A DNA stretch of 64,000 nt, taken from positions 54,325 to 118,324 of the forward strand of contig JALCMG010000008.1 in NCBI GenBank assembly GCA_022648325.1, given 5' to 3'. Positions 34,136 through 43,713 of this stretch are shown here, in pieces. Position 1 is the stretch's first letter; each line of letters starts with the position of its first letter. Below the pieces are notes generated by a model. The model was given only the letters and a program-made list of their open reading frames with translations, was not told the DNA's origin and ran no database searches. The DNA is from Olsenella sp. (lineage in GTDB: Bacteria > Actinomycetota > Coriobacteriia > Coriobacteriales > Atopobiaceae). A program made the translations under genes and the position numbers.

Positions 34136-36174
34136 TCTGCGGCGGTGATGCGGTAGAGCTTGTAGCCATTCTCCTCAAGGACCAGCTCGAAGCCTGGGGT
34201 GTCGTCGGTAATGTAGTTGATGCCACGCCACTTCGTGGCGTCGTAGGTGTCCTTTACAAAGGTGTTGTTGCGCTCGTCGGTACTCATGACCAAAACGTAG
34301 CGTGCGCCCACAGACTCTACTGCCTGCTGTACCTGAGCGTCATTGGCAATATTATAGAGCCTTTGGCGAATCACGCGGCTTTGCCAGGTCTCGCTGCTCA
34401 CTCCATAGCCCGAGAAGAACCGGTAGTAGCAGCGCATTCCCGTCACGCCGTACCCAAAGACGCTGCCGTCGAAGGGCTGGTTGATGACAAGATCATCGCC
34501 CACAAGGCGGTGGGCGCTCTCCATGAAGTCCGTCTCCTGATAGGTGAGAGGTGCGTCGTGGGAGTACGCGCGGTAGGCGTAGCCCTGATAGATTGCCCAG
34601 GGGCTGCTTTTCTCGTAGCTAAACCCGTTGCGTGCCTGGCCGGGGTAAAAGAGCGCCAGCGGGACGTAAACCGCGGCAACGACACATGCCGAGAGAACGG
34701 GCAGCCCGCGCCAGCTGCGTGCGGGAGTTTGGCTCACGAGCTTGCACACGCCCTCTGCCAGCGCATCCAGGCCATACGAGATGAGCGGTACCGAAAAGAT
34801 CGTGGCCAAAGACCCAATGCGGTAGGGGTCCGAGTACCAGAACCCAATGAGGACAGACCTAAAGGCGTCATCCGTCGAAGAGCAGGCGACGAAGACCATG
34901 TACGCCGTAATGGCATAGGGCACCGCGACCCAGCGCGTGTCTTGGCGGGCAACGAGCAGGACACCCCCAACAAGCAAGATCGCTGCCGGGAAGAGCTGTT
35001 CGGCATCGGGCGCTGGCCACATTCCCCGCATGTAGCTCAAGTGCAAGACGTTGCTGATGGCGCCGGTATTATCGGTAAAGGAGTCCCAGTGGTAGCTCAG
35101 GAGGTCCGCAAGTGCGGGAATCTTTGTTGCGCCAATCCAGGCAACCACACAGAAGGCGGCAAATGCTGCCGCAAGCGCACGTGGACCAATGCTTACACGC
35201 GAGCCAAGCTTCAGGTGCAGGTGGGAGCCTCCAAGCTTGGCTACAATCCAGGGCGCCAGAAAGACCGCCATGGAGAAGACAACGTTGGGGTGGAGCAGCA
35301 CCGCGCCGCAGGTGGCCAGAAACCAGGCAACGAGGTGATGCAGGGTTGCCCGCCGATCCCCGCCCTGCACGAACGCGCGCATAAAGAGAGCGCAGAGCGC
35401 AGGCAGCATGGCGAACGCAGCAATGTTGGGGTATACGGGCCCCCAGTTGCAGATGCCCCAGGGGAAGATGGTGAGCGTAAGCGACGCAGCGGTTCCAAGA
35501 GCAACCACTCGCGTGCGGCCAGGAAAAACGGTCGAGAGCAATAGCAGCATCGAGAGGGGATAGACAACGGACATGAGCGCCAGGTTCACGGCGTTCACGG
35601 CGCTGGTCACGCTGACGTTGGTGGCAAGTGCGACGGTGGCGCACAGAACATGCCAGCCAGAGGGATAGTAGCCGGTGGTTTGCACCGCAACAAGGGCGTC
35701 AGACTCGGTTGAGTAGGAGCTGCCGTCGAGCGGCGACATCGAAAGCGAGTCCATCATCGCGCGGATGGAATTGATGTGGTGCACCGAATCGTAGTCCTGG
35801 TGGAGGGCGTTGGGGGAGGGAAGTATGCCCCCAAGGAAGACGAAACCGGCAACCATTCCTGCCACAAGGAAGAGCACTACAAGGATGGGGTGCACGGCGG
35901 GAGCGCCGTCAGGACCGCCGGGGGAAAGTCGATTTCGGAGAAGCGCGGCAGACAGCAGTAGTGCGGAGGGTAGGCCAACCGTCATGACCGGTGTGGCGGG
36001 AATCTCCGCCATGGAGAGCGCCTGGCCCATGAGGCAGAGGGTGGCCATGCCAAGCGGTGCTGACGCGAGTAGCGCCGTCATGCGCGGAACCCCCAACGTG
36101 CGGCACAGGAGGCATCCAGGCACGCCCAGGAAGAGCAGTGTCACGAAGACCGTTAGGTAGAAGGAGGGCCACAT
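34132..36174 (-). CDS. DUF6541-like polytopic membrane protein, probable GT-C glycosyltransferase
   Basis: The protein of about 680 residues has 11-13 hydrophobic segments, a periplasmic-loop motif near the N-terminus (HQDYDSVHHINSIRAMM) and the tract TTGYYPSGWHVLCATVAL. The soluble C-terminal domain ends GFELVLEENGYKLYRITAAE. The layout, an Asp-rich first loop plus many helices, is that of GT-C enzymes using lipid-linked sugars. A divergent paralogue (36367-38424) shares YYPSGWH/FYPSAWH, the NxPFDGSVF/NEPNDGSAF region and the C-terminus. Both start MWP-F, so I chose ATG 36174 over GTG 36195. Confidence 0.82.
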   Translation of the reverse strand: MWPSFYLTVFVTLLFLGVPGCLLCRTLGVPRMTALLASAPLGMATLCLMGQALSMAEIPATPVMTVGLPSALLLSAALLRNRLSPGGPDGAPAVHPILVVLFLVAGMVAGFVFLGGILPSPNALHQDYDSVHHINSIRAMMDSLSMSPLDGSSYSTESDALVAVQTTGYYPSGWHVLCATVALATNVSVTSAVNAVNLALMSVVYPLSMLLLLSTVFPGRTRVVALGTAASLTLTIFPWGICNWGPVYPNIAAFAMLPALCALFMRAFVQGGDRRATLHHLVAWFLATCGAVLLHPNVVFSMAVFLAPWIVAKLGGSHLHLKLGSRVSIGPRALAAAFAAFCVVAWIGATKIPALADLLSYHWDSFTDNTGAISNVLHLSYMRGMWPAPDAEQLFPAAILLVGGVLLVARQDTRWVAVPYAITAYMVFVACSSTDDAFRSVLIGFWYSDPYRIGSLATIFSVPLISYGLDALAEGVCKLVSQTPARSWRGLPVLSACVVAAVYVPLALFYPGQARNGFSYEKSSPWAIYQGYAYRAYSHDAPLTYQETDFMESAHRLVGDDLVINQPFDGSVFGYGVTGMRCYYRFFSGYGVSSETWQSRVIRQRLYNIANDAQVQQAVESVGARYVLVMSTDERNNTFVKDTYDATKWRGINYITDDTPGFELVLEENGYKLYRITAAE

Positions 36175-36366
36175 AACTTGTATTGTCCGCTTCACTCGAG
36201 GGTGGGCATACGCTGGTGTACCGCGTGTTTAACCCTCCTATCGTAGCCTATGAACGGGCAAGCGAAACGCGGTAATGGCGTGCATGATAGACTACCTGCC
36301 GGGCTGGTATCCCGCCTGCCTTTAGTTGCTGTCCTCCTGCACGGAGGAGATGGGAGCGGTGCCCCT

Positions 36367-38424
36367 ATGTGGCCCCTGTTCTTTCTTGCGTGTCTTCTCT
36401 TGCTAGCGGTTCTCTATCTGCCCGGCACGCTTGCATTTCGTGCGCTGGGGCTTAGCGTCGAGGACGCCGTGGCCTGCTCTCCCATCTATGGAGTGTCTCT
36501 CATCGCACTTAACGCCATGGCACTTCCGCTTTTGGGCCTTTCCGCCTCGCTTGCCACGCTTGCGGCACCGGCTCTTGCGCTCGGCGTCATTGCCTACGCC
36601 GTCGCTGCGGTGACACGTGAGCGAAAGGCAGACAAACAGGCTCACGAGCTTGCGTCGCCTGAGGCGAGCACCATCATGGTCTGTGGCCACAGCGTCCCCG
36701 CATGGAGCGCCCTCGTTGCGTATGGCATCCTGGGTGGCGTTTTGTGCCTCCTGGTGTTTGTCCGCAACCTTCAAACGCCCGAGGGGTTCCTGCAGGCATA
36801 CGACAATGGCTTTCACCTTGCGGCCATTCGGACGTATCTCTCAACGGGCAACTTCTCGTCCTTCTCGAGCTTCTATTACGCTTCTGAAGAGGCAATGCCC
36901 GACATGTACCGGGGAGGGTTCTATCCCAGTGCCTGGCATGGCCTGTGCGCCCTTGTGGCTCAATCCACCTCTGCACCAGAGACCATGGCGGTGAATGTTG
37001 TTAATGCCTCGCTGGCCGGCGTGGTATTCCCAACCTCTGTCTTCTTCCTGTTGCGCCGGCTTTTCCCAGGCAGAGACTCCGTTATTGTTGCCGGCGCCCT
37101 TGTTGCCCCCGTCTTTGTCTGTTTCCCGTGGGACTTCCTTACCTGGGGGCCGCTCTATCCCAACCTGCTCACAAACGCCCTGGTCCCGCTTGGCGTAGGA
37201 GCCTTTACTGCCCTTACGTGCCCAACTGCCGAGAGGGGCGTGCGCGTGCGAATGCTGGCGGTTTTCCTTCTCGCCTGCATAGCCGAGGCGTTTGCCCAGC
37301 CCAATGGCATCTTCACTATGGCAGCACTGCTGGCGGCGTATGTCGTGTGGGCGGCCATGAGGGCCGCGAAGAATGCGCGCAAGGCTGGGCGGCGTGCTCC
37401 GGTTCCGTTGGCAGCGGGGCTTCTGGCCTGCATTGCCGTTGGGTGCGTTTGGGTTGGCTGCTACAAGCTCCCCATGCTCAGCGGCGTGGTGACCTTTAAC
37501 TGGCCGGCCACCATGGGGCTTCGCGATGGGGCGCTTGCTGCCCTCTCGCTTGGCATGAATGGCCATCCTGCCCAGTGGGTGCTCGCGGCCATCGTGGTCG
37601 TGGGTGCCGTATGCGCCGCGGCAGATCGCTCGCGCGACTACTGGTGGCTTGCGGTCTCCTGGGCCTTCATTGCCGCATGCTTTGTGATTGACGTGGCAAC
37701 CGAGGGTAGGCTCAAGAGGGTTACCTGTGGGTTTTGGTATGCAGACCCGCACCGGCTCGCAGCCAACCTCTGCATTGCGGCGCTACCGCTCGCCGCACTC
37801 GGCCTCTCATGGTTGGGCGAGAGGGTAGGGTGTGTGCTTGGCCGCACAAAAGAGTCTGCGGTCCCTCTGGTAGTGGGGCTTGTCGCCTTCCTCCTCGTCA
37901 CCTTCCCAGCTTATCTCCCTGCAGGATCTACCAATGGATCATCTGCCTTTGCGAACCTGGGGGCTTGGGTAGAGGGACAGAGTGACCCTGCCGATGACGT
38001 GCTTACGGGAGACGAGTTTGAGTTCTCAAAGGAGGCACTTGCCTTGATTCCTGCGGGCTCTACCGTAATCAACGAGCCCAACGACGGGAGCGCCTTCCTC
38101 TATCCGCTCTTGGACGCAAAGATCTACTACCGGCCCCTGGCGTTCTTTGATGGAAGCGACAACGAGACCAACGAGAGTCTCCTCATACGCCATCACCTTA
38201 ACGAGTATGCCACGCGGCAGGACGTTCGCGATGCCGTTGCGTCGATAGGCGCCAAGTACGTCCTTGTGCTTGACCAGGGATCCGACAACGGCGAGGGCCG
38301 GGCGCGACTTTGGTCCTACGTTCCCGAACAGTGGGACGGAATTGAGGACATTACGGACGACACCTCCGGATTCACGGTTGTTCTCGCCCGCGATGACATG
38401 CGCTTGTACCGGATTGGAGATTAG
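36367..38424 (+). CDS. DUF6541-like polytopic membrane protein, probable GT-C glycosyltransferase (paralogue)
   Basis: The 685-residue paralogue of the divergent gene carries the loop AYDNGFHLAAIRTYL, FYPSAWHGLCALVA, WGPLYPNLLTNAL and GFWYADPHRLAANLCI. The C-terminal soluble part (VINEPNDGSAFLYPLLDA; GFTVVLARDDMRLYRIGD) ends like its partner. It is probably a membrane sugar transferase for a surface polymer; donor and acceptor are unknown. Upstream in-frame residues to 36250 look non-coding. ATG 36367 follows GGGAG at 10 bases. It leads into the acyltransferase 1 bp later. Confidence 0.82.
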   Translation: MWPLFFLACLLLLAVLYLPGTLAFRALGLSVEDAVACSPIYGVSLIALNAMALPLLGLSASLATLAAPALALGVIAYAVAAVTRERKADKQAHELASPEASTIMVCGHSVPAWSALVAYGILGGVLCLLVFVRNLQTPEGFLQAYDNGFHLAAIRTYLSTGNFSSFSSFYYASEEAMPDMYRGGFYPSAWHGLCALVAQSTSAPETMAVNVVNASLAGVVFPTSVFFLLRRLFPGRDSVIVAGALVAPVFVCFPWDFLTWGPLYPNLLTNALVPLGVGAFTALTCPTAERGVRVRMLAVFLLACIAEAFAQPNGIFTMAALLAAYVVWAAMRAAKNARKAGRRAPVPLAAGLLACIAVGCVWVGCYKLPMLSGVVTFNWPATMGLRDGALAALSLGMNGHPAQWVLAAIVVVGAVCAAADRSRDYWWLAVSWAFIAACFVIDVATEGRLKRVTCGFWYADPHRLAANLCIAALPLAALGLSWLGERVGCVLGRTKESAVPLVVGLVAFLLVTFPAYLPAGSTNGSSAFANLGAWVEGQSDPADDVLTGDEFEFSKEALALIPAGSTVINEPNDGSAFLYPLLDAKIYYRPLAFFDGSDNETNESLLIRHHLNEYATRQDVRDAVASIGAKYVLVLDQGSDNGEGRARLWSYVPEQWDGIEDITDDTSGFTVVLARDDMRLYRIGD

Positions 38425-38425
38425 C

Positions 38426-39474
38426 GTGGCAGCGTCTGAGACATCCGTGGCGGCTACTGCAGCCGCCATGGTCTTTGTGGCGGTCGTGCACTCCTTCATG
38501 GTTGTGGACACCTCCGTGCGCGCTGGCGTTATTACCGAGGTTGCCGGTCAGTCTCTGCTCTTTACGGCCAACGCCCTCTTCTTCCTTCTCTCCGGCCGCT
38601 TCAACATTCGCGACGTTCCCGAGGAAGAGCTTGGCAACTACTACCTCAAGAAGTTTCGCGGCGTCATTCTGCCCGCGTTGGTGATCTTCTTTGTCCGCGC
38701 CCTCTACGACCTTCACGCTGACCCGGTCTCGCTTCGCCACGTGCTGGGCTACTTCATTCGTGGCAGCCTGGGGCAGTATTCGGGCATGGAGTATTGGTTC
38801 ATCTTCTCGCTCGCCAAGCTGCTGCTCGCTGCCCCCTTCCTCGCCCCGGCGTTTGCCCACCTGTCTCCGCGCCGCGCCAAGGCGTTTCTGGGCATTGGGC
38901 TTGTCTGGTTTGCGGCGCTCTTTGTCTGCAACAACATGGGCATTGACTTCTCCTGGGACTTCCTCTTCTCCGGCTTTGTCTTCCCGTTTTGCCTGGGGCC
39001 CTGCATTGAGGAGCTGTTCGCTGGCAAGCGCGCTCGCAGGGTACTTGTGATCGTGGCTCCGCTCTCATGGATGGCAACAACCTATCTGGTGCTTCATGGC
39101 TGGCGCACTGGGGCCTTTGACAGCTCGCCTTTCTATATGCTGCTCTCGTTTGGCATCTATATAGGGGCTCTCTCGTGGGGCGTCACCTTGCTGCGCGCGG
39201 GCCCCTCGATGGGCGCATGGGATCGGTCGTTTCCTTTGTTGCTCGGCACTCCTTTACGGTGTATTTGGTTCACATGATGGTTTTGATGCCCATTGCCCAC
39301 CGCATCCCAGAAGGCTGCGGTATGGTCTCATTAGCGTTCTATCCCCTTGTGATTGTCCTGGTGGTTCTCCTGTCCCTTGGGATTGCCGTGGTTCTCGACG
39401 CAGCTCTTATGAAGCCCGGCCAAGCCCTCTTTGACAGGATCGTTCGCCGTCTCCGCGCCCGTGGGGACGCATAA
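38426..39474 (+). pseudogene. Acyltransferase-3-like membrane protein with a frameshift
   Basis: From GTG 38426 (ribosome site TTGGAGA) the frame encodes MAASETSVAATAAAMVFVAV, then PALVIFFVRALYDL, GSLGQYSGMEYWFIFSL and several more membrane helices. This is typical of OafA-like O-acetyltransferases. At about 39205-39220 the coding sense moves to another frame: the first frame degenerates (DRSFPLLLGTPLRC) and stops at 39277. The second reads GSVVSFVARHSFTVYLVHMM and continues with helices to 39474. The catalytic arginine/histidine region usually found near the N-terminus is not obvious. It is a real lesion or a sequencing error at one base. Confidence 0.75.
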
Positions 39475-39497
39475 CGGAAGACTTTCGGAGGTAAATC

Positions 39498-40649
39498 GTG
39501 AGCGACATCCGTCAGCCCCTCGTCTCGGTGCTGGTACCCATCTACAACGTCGAGACCTACCTTGAGCAGTGCCTCTCGTCGCTTGCTTCCCAGACCTTGG
39601 ACAACATCGAGGTCCTCTGCATCAACGATGGCTCCACCGACTCTTCGCCCGCGATCATCCAGTCTTTCCTGGACCGCGACCGTCGCTTCCGGCTGGTGGA
39701 CAAGTCCAACAGCGGCTACGGCGACTCTATGAACAAGGGACTTGACGCCGCGCGCGGCAAGTACGTAGCCATTCTGGAGTCCGATGACTTCATGGAGCCC
39801 GATGGCCTGGCGTACATGGTCGAGCAAGCCGAACGCGCTTCTCTCGAGGTCTTCAAGTGTAACTTCTGGCTCTACTGGTCCAAGGCCACCGAAGACCATT
39901 CCTTCCGCCACGATCTCTACTTTCCGCTTGCCTCGCCCGAGATGGTGGAGATGGGTCCTCACGCGCCCGTTGACTACCCCGAAGTCTTCTGGTCAAAGGC
40001 GTCCATCTGGAGTGCACTCTACCTAAGGAGCTTCTTGGAGGAGAACCACATTCGCTTCCTCCCCACGCCCGGTGCCTCCTACCAGGACTCCAGCTTCACC
40101 TTCAAGGTGCTTGCCTGCGCAAGGCGCATCGCCTACTCTGGCCGCGCCTTCGTTCACTACCGTCAAGACAACGAGAAGTCCTCGGTCAACTCCAAGGGCA
40201 AGGTCTTCTGCACCTGCGATGAGCATGCCGAGATGCGTCGCTTCCTTGACGAGGACCGCCCCGACCTCAAGGCGGCCCTCGACCCCATTCGCGCACACGT
40301 GAAGTTCCTTAACTACCGCTGGAACTACGGCCGCCTCACCGAAGACCTTCGCCCGTCCTTCCTCGAGCGCTTCTCGGCAGAGATGCGCGAGGAGGTCGGG
40401 CGCGGTGCCATTCCGCGCGGCTACTTTGACGGCACGCTTCGTCCCACTGGTTCTGACCAGGACCGCTTCCGCTACTTCGAGCCATGGGAGGCGAGCGAGG
40501 TGGCGGACATCATGAACGAGCCCGCCTTCTTTGCCGCGCACTTCGCAAGCGAGACAAGCCCCGACCGCGTCCAGACCGTTCGAACCTACTGGGAGGCTGG
40601 CGGCCCGCGTTACCTCATGCGCGTTCTGCGTGAGAAGGCATCCCGATGA
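39498..40649 (+). CDS. Family 2 glycosyltransferase
   Basis: The 383-residue GT-A enzyme begins with PLVSVLVPIYNVETYLEQCL. It has EVLCINDGSTDSSP (nucleotide-sugar binding), the DXD-like LESDDFMEPDG and a conserved WSKASIWSALYLRSFLEENHIRF block. It has no membrane helix, so it acts at the cytoplasmic face in building a surface glycan. GTG start with GGAGG. The next gene overlaps by 4 bp (ATGA). It is about half identical by eye to the following gene, so the two are likely tandem duplicates. Confidence 0.93.
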   Translation: MSDIRQPLVSVLVPIYNVETYLEQCLSSLASQTLDNIEVLCINDGSTDSSPAIIQSFLDRDRRFRLVDKSNSGYGDSMNKGLDAARGKYVAILESDDFMEPDGLAYMVEQAERASLEVFKCNFWLYWSKATEDHSFRHDLYFPLASPEMVEMGPHAPVDYPEVFWSKASIWSALYLRSFLEENHIRFLPTPGASYQDSSFTFKVLACARRIAYSGRAFVHYRQDNEKSSVNSKGKVFCTCDEHAEMRRFLDEDRPDLKAALDPIRAHVKFLNYRWNYGRLTEDLRPSFLERFSAEMREEVGRGAIPRGYFDGTLRPTGSDQDRFRYFEPWEASEVADIMNEPAFFAAHFASETSPDRVQTVRTYWEAGGPRYLMRVLREKASR

Positions 40650-41782
40650 GTGGGGAGGACGAGATGCAGCCCACCCCTATGGTCTCGGTGATCGTGCCCA
40701 TATACAACGCATCGCGTTTTTTGCAGAAGTGCCTCTCTTCGCTTGCCGCGCAGACCTTCGATGACTTCGAGGCCATCTGCGTGGACGATGGCTCAACCGA
40801 CGCCTCGGCCAACATCGTGCGCGGGTTTGCCGACAGAGACGAGCGCTTCATCCTGGTGAGCAAGGAGAACTCTGGCTACGGCACCTCCATGAACGTGGGG
40901 CTTGATCGCGCGCGCGGTCGCTACGTGGCCATTCTCGAGTCCGATGACTTCTTTGATTCACAGGCGCTTGAGCTTCTCGTCTTTGCTGCCGAGGCCGCGG
41001 ACGCAGACGTTGCGAAGGGCAACTTCTGGCTGTACTGGACAAGTCCCACGGAGCGTCGCGTGCCCTTCTCGGTTGTCGATAGCCCCCTGGTGGGGAGAAC
41101 CGCCTGCCCGCGGAAAGACGATGATGTGGCGATCTTCTTCCGCAAGCCGTCGATCTGGTCTGGCGTCTACCGGCGTTCCTTCCTGGAGGAGAACGGCATC
41201 CGCTTCCTCGAGACACCTGGCGCCTCGTACCAGGACGCTGGGTTCAACTTCAAGGTGTGGGCGTCCGCAGAGCGCGCCACCTTCATTGCGGATTGCGTGC
41301 TGTGCTACCGCCAGGACAACGAGGCGTCCTCTGTGAAGTCGAGCGCGAAAGCGTTCTGCGTGTGCGATGAGTACCAGTCCATGGCGGAGTTTGTGCACGA
41401 GCGCTTCTCGGGTGCGGAGGCCACGCGCCTCATGGGCATCCTCGAGCGCATGAAGCTTGACAGCTACCTTTGGAACTACGACCGGCTTGACCCTAGCCTG
41501 CGTCCCGAGTTTGTGGCACGAATCTCCCACGAGATGGCGGACGACGTGGCAAAGGGCTACGTCGATCGCATGCTCTTCGAGCCCGGTGCCGCTGCCGACC
41601 TCGATGCGCTGATCTCCGACCCAGAGCGCTTTGTGCGCTCACGTAAGGCGCAGAACGGGCCTGGTGGGAGTGCCCTGCGCTACCTTGTGCTGGGTGGTGT
41701 GCCGCTGCTCACTAAGGCGCTACAGTTTAAGGCACAGGGTCATTCCGTCCGTCGAACCAACCAGGAGGGAGCAGCGCTGTGA
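40646..41782 (+). CDS. Family 2 glycosyltransferase (tandem paralogue)
   Basis: The 378-residue enzyme carries PMVSVIVPIYNASRFLQKCL, EAICVDDGSTDASANIV, NSGYGTSMNVGLDRARGRYV and LESDDFFDSQA. The middle, RKPSIWSGVYRRSFLEENGIRFLETPGASYQDAGF, parallels the preceding protein closely. It therefore arose by duplication and probably adds a related sugar. ATGA overlap on the 5' side and GTGA overlap on the 3' side show tight coupling. Confidence 0.93.
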   Translation: MSGEDEMQPTPMVSVIVPIYNASRFLQKCLSSLAAQTFDDFEAICVDDGSTDASANIVRGFADRDERFILVSKENSGYGTSMNVGLDRARGRYVAILESDDFFDSQALELLVFAAEAADADVAKGNFWLYWTSPTERRVPFSVVDSPLVGRTACPRKDDDVAIFFRKPSIWSGVYRRSFLEENGIRFLETPGASYQDAGFNFKVWASAERATFIADCVLCYRQDNEASSVKSSAKAFCVCDEYQSMAEFVHERFSGAEATRLMGILERMKLDSYLWNYDRLDPSLRPEFVARISHEMADDVAKGYVDRMLFEPGAAADLDALISDPERFVRSRKAQNGPGGSALRYLVLGGVPLLTKALQFKAQGHSVRRTNQEGAAL

Positions 41783-42828
41783 GCCGCATCTCTGTTCTCG
41801 TGCCCGTTTATAACGTCGAGGGATACCTCGATGCGTGCCTGGGCTCGCTGGAGGACCAGTCGCTTACGGATATCGACATCATCTGTGTGAACGATGGCTC
41901 CACCGATGGATCGCGCGCGGTGCTCTCCCAGTGGGAGCAGCGCGACCCTCGCGTTCGTGTGATAGACAAGCCCAATGGTGGTCTCTCCTCGGCGAGAAAC
42001 GCTGGCATCGACGCGGCTACCACCGAGTATGTGTGCTTCCTGGACTCAGACGACCGCTTTCACCCAAATGCGTGTGCCGAGATGGTCCGCCTTCTCGACA
42101 AGACTGGCGCTGACGTGCTTACCTTTGGCGCCACCCTCTATCCTCTCGAGACGCAGGACAATTGGCTTGAGCATGTGCTTTCTCCCCGGGATGTCGTCTT
42201 CGATGGCTATGACACGAGGCTCATGTTTCGCGAGCCGTCACGGCCTTTCTCGTGGCGCACCGCTTGCCGACGGGAGTTTCTGCTGGAAAAGGGCATTCGC
42301 TTCGATGAGGGCGTGCGTTTTGGCGAGGACCAGCTCTTCGACTTCGCCATCTATCCGCGCGCCTCGCGCACCGCGCTCTCCTCTGAGAAGCTCTACGAGT
42401 ATCGCGTTGCGCGCGAGGGCTCGCTCATGGCGCGCATGAACGCAGACGTCACGGCCAAGATGCTCGAGCACGTGAACATTGTTGACCATATTCTCAAGGA
42501 CTGGCAGCGAGGCGGCTTTCTGGGAATGGACGACGAGAACCTCGTCGAGTTCATCATGGAGTTCGTGATGCGCGAGGCCATCCGTCAGGACGATGACGGG
42601 TACCGTAGAGTTACTGCGGCGTTGCGGCCCGTGCTCCTCTCGTTTTGGGACGAGGAGACCCTCGCTGCGATGGATGTGCTCTCGACTACGCACGCGCTGC
42701 TCATGCAGGCGACGCTGTCGCCCAACGGCATGCCTTTCGCTGCGCGTCGCACGCTGGCGCTCGCGTACTACCTTGAGCACCGGCATCCCGGCTTCATGCT
42801 GAGGCTCGAACGGCGTTTCCGCAGCTAG
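41779..42828 (+). CDS. Family 2 glycosyltransferase
   Basis: The 349-residue protein begins SRISVLVPVYNVEGYLDACL, with DIICVNDGSTDGSRAVL, KPNGGLSSARNAGIDAATTE, LDSDDRFHPNA and the C-terminal KGIRFDEGVRFGEDQLF block. It is a more distant member than the two upstream. GTG start overlaps the previous stop. It is the last gene of the DUF6541/acyltransferase/GT2 run. Confidence 0.92.
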   Translation: MSRISVLVPVYNVEGYLDACLGSLEDQSLTDIDIICVNDGSTDGSRAVLSQWEQRDPRVRVIDKPNGGLSSARNAGIDAATTEYVCFLDSDDRFHPNACAEMVRLLDKTGADVLTFGATLYPLETQDNWLEHVLSPRDVVFDGYDTRLMFREPSRPFSWRTACRREFLLEKGIRFDEGVRFGEDQLFDFAIYPRASRTALSSEKLYEYRVAREGSLMARMNADVTAKMLEHVNIVDHILKDWQRGGFLGMDDENLVEFIMEFVMREAIRQDDDGYRRVTAALRPVLLSFWDEETLAAMDVLSTTHALLMQATLSPNGMPFAARRTLALAYYLEHRHPGFMLRLERRFRS

Positions 42829-42847
42829 ACTCTGCGCTCTCCCCGCA

Positions 42848-43498
42848 CTACGCGAGGATGCTGGCCTCGAGCTCGGCGGGCGTGTCGACGATGGTGGTGG
42901 CTCCGTGCTCCACGAGCCACTCCCTGTCGCGGAACCCCCACGAGCAGGACAGGCAGGGGCACCCGCAGTTCTTGGCCGTCTCGACATCCACCTCGGAGTC
43001 ACCCACGTAGACCATGCCGTTCGCGCTCTTTCCCAGGTCGCGGAGGATGACGTCAATCATGTCGCGGTTGGGCTTGCGCTGTATGCCCGCACGCTCGCCC
43101 ATCACATAGTCGAACTTGCCTGGGTAGAAGTGGTCGATGATGCCCTGGACGGCGAAGTCGGCCTTGTTCGAGACCACGGCGCAGGCGATGCCCGCCGCGC
43201 GGAGGTCATCGATGACCTCGGCCATGCCGGTGTAGGGGCGCGTGGTGTCGAGCTTGTGCGCGTCGTAGAAAGCCTTGAACTCGTCGAACACCTGGCCTGC
43301 GAGGTCTTGCGGCGTGCCCTTGGGCACCGAGAGGTCAATGAGGCGGCGGATGCCGTTGCCGGTGAAGAGGCGTACCTCGGCGAGGCTGCGCTTGGGTAGG
43401 CCAAACGCGGTAAGCGAGTGGTTGACGGCGTTGTAGAGGTCGTCCAGCGTGTTGAGCAGCGTTCCGTCAAGGTCGAAAATCGCGGTCTGGTATGGCAT
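42848..43498 (-). CDS. HAD-family phosphatase, phosphoglycolate phosphatase-like
   Basis: The 216-residue hydrolase has motif I AIFDLDGTLLNT (nucleophile Asp and acid/base Asp), motif II VVSNK, the motif III Lys in GIQRKPNRD, and motif IV YVGDSEVDVETAKNCG. The C1 cap (about 15-90) suits Gph/PGP-type enzymes acting on small phosphates. The true substrate is not decided by sequence. GGAG lies 9 bases before the ATG. It converges on the glycosyltransferase run. Confidence 0.92.
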   Translation of the reverse strand: MPYQTAIFDLDGTLLNTLDDLYNAVNHSLTAFGLPKRSLAEVRLFTGNGIRRLIDLSVPKGTPQDLAGQVFDEFKAFYDAHKLDTTRPYTGMAEVIDDLRAAGIACAVVSNKADFAVQGIIDHFYPGKFDYVMGERAGIQRKPNRDMIDVILRDLGKSANGMVYVGDSEVDVETAKNCGCPCLSCSWGFRDREWLVEHGATTIVDTPAELEASILA

Positions 43499-43713
43499 CC
43501 CACATCACTCCTACCGTGTCCGTTGACAGAGTCGTCACCCACGTGGTCAAACTGCGCGGACACGCTTGCGTATCATAAGCGTTGGCTAGTCAAATGAGCG
43601 TACACGCAAACTCGTGCGCTCGCCCCGGCCTGGCCGCAACGTCACGCAAACCCCAGCTGCGGTTCCCCATCGTGTGCGGCTCGAGCCAGGCATGGCGCTA
43701 AGGAGTGATGGAC

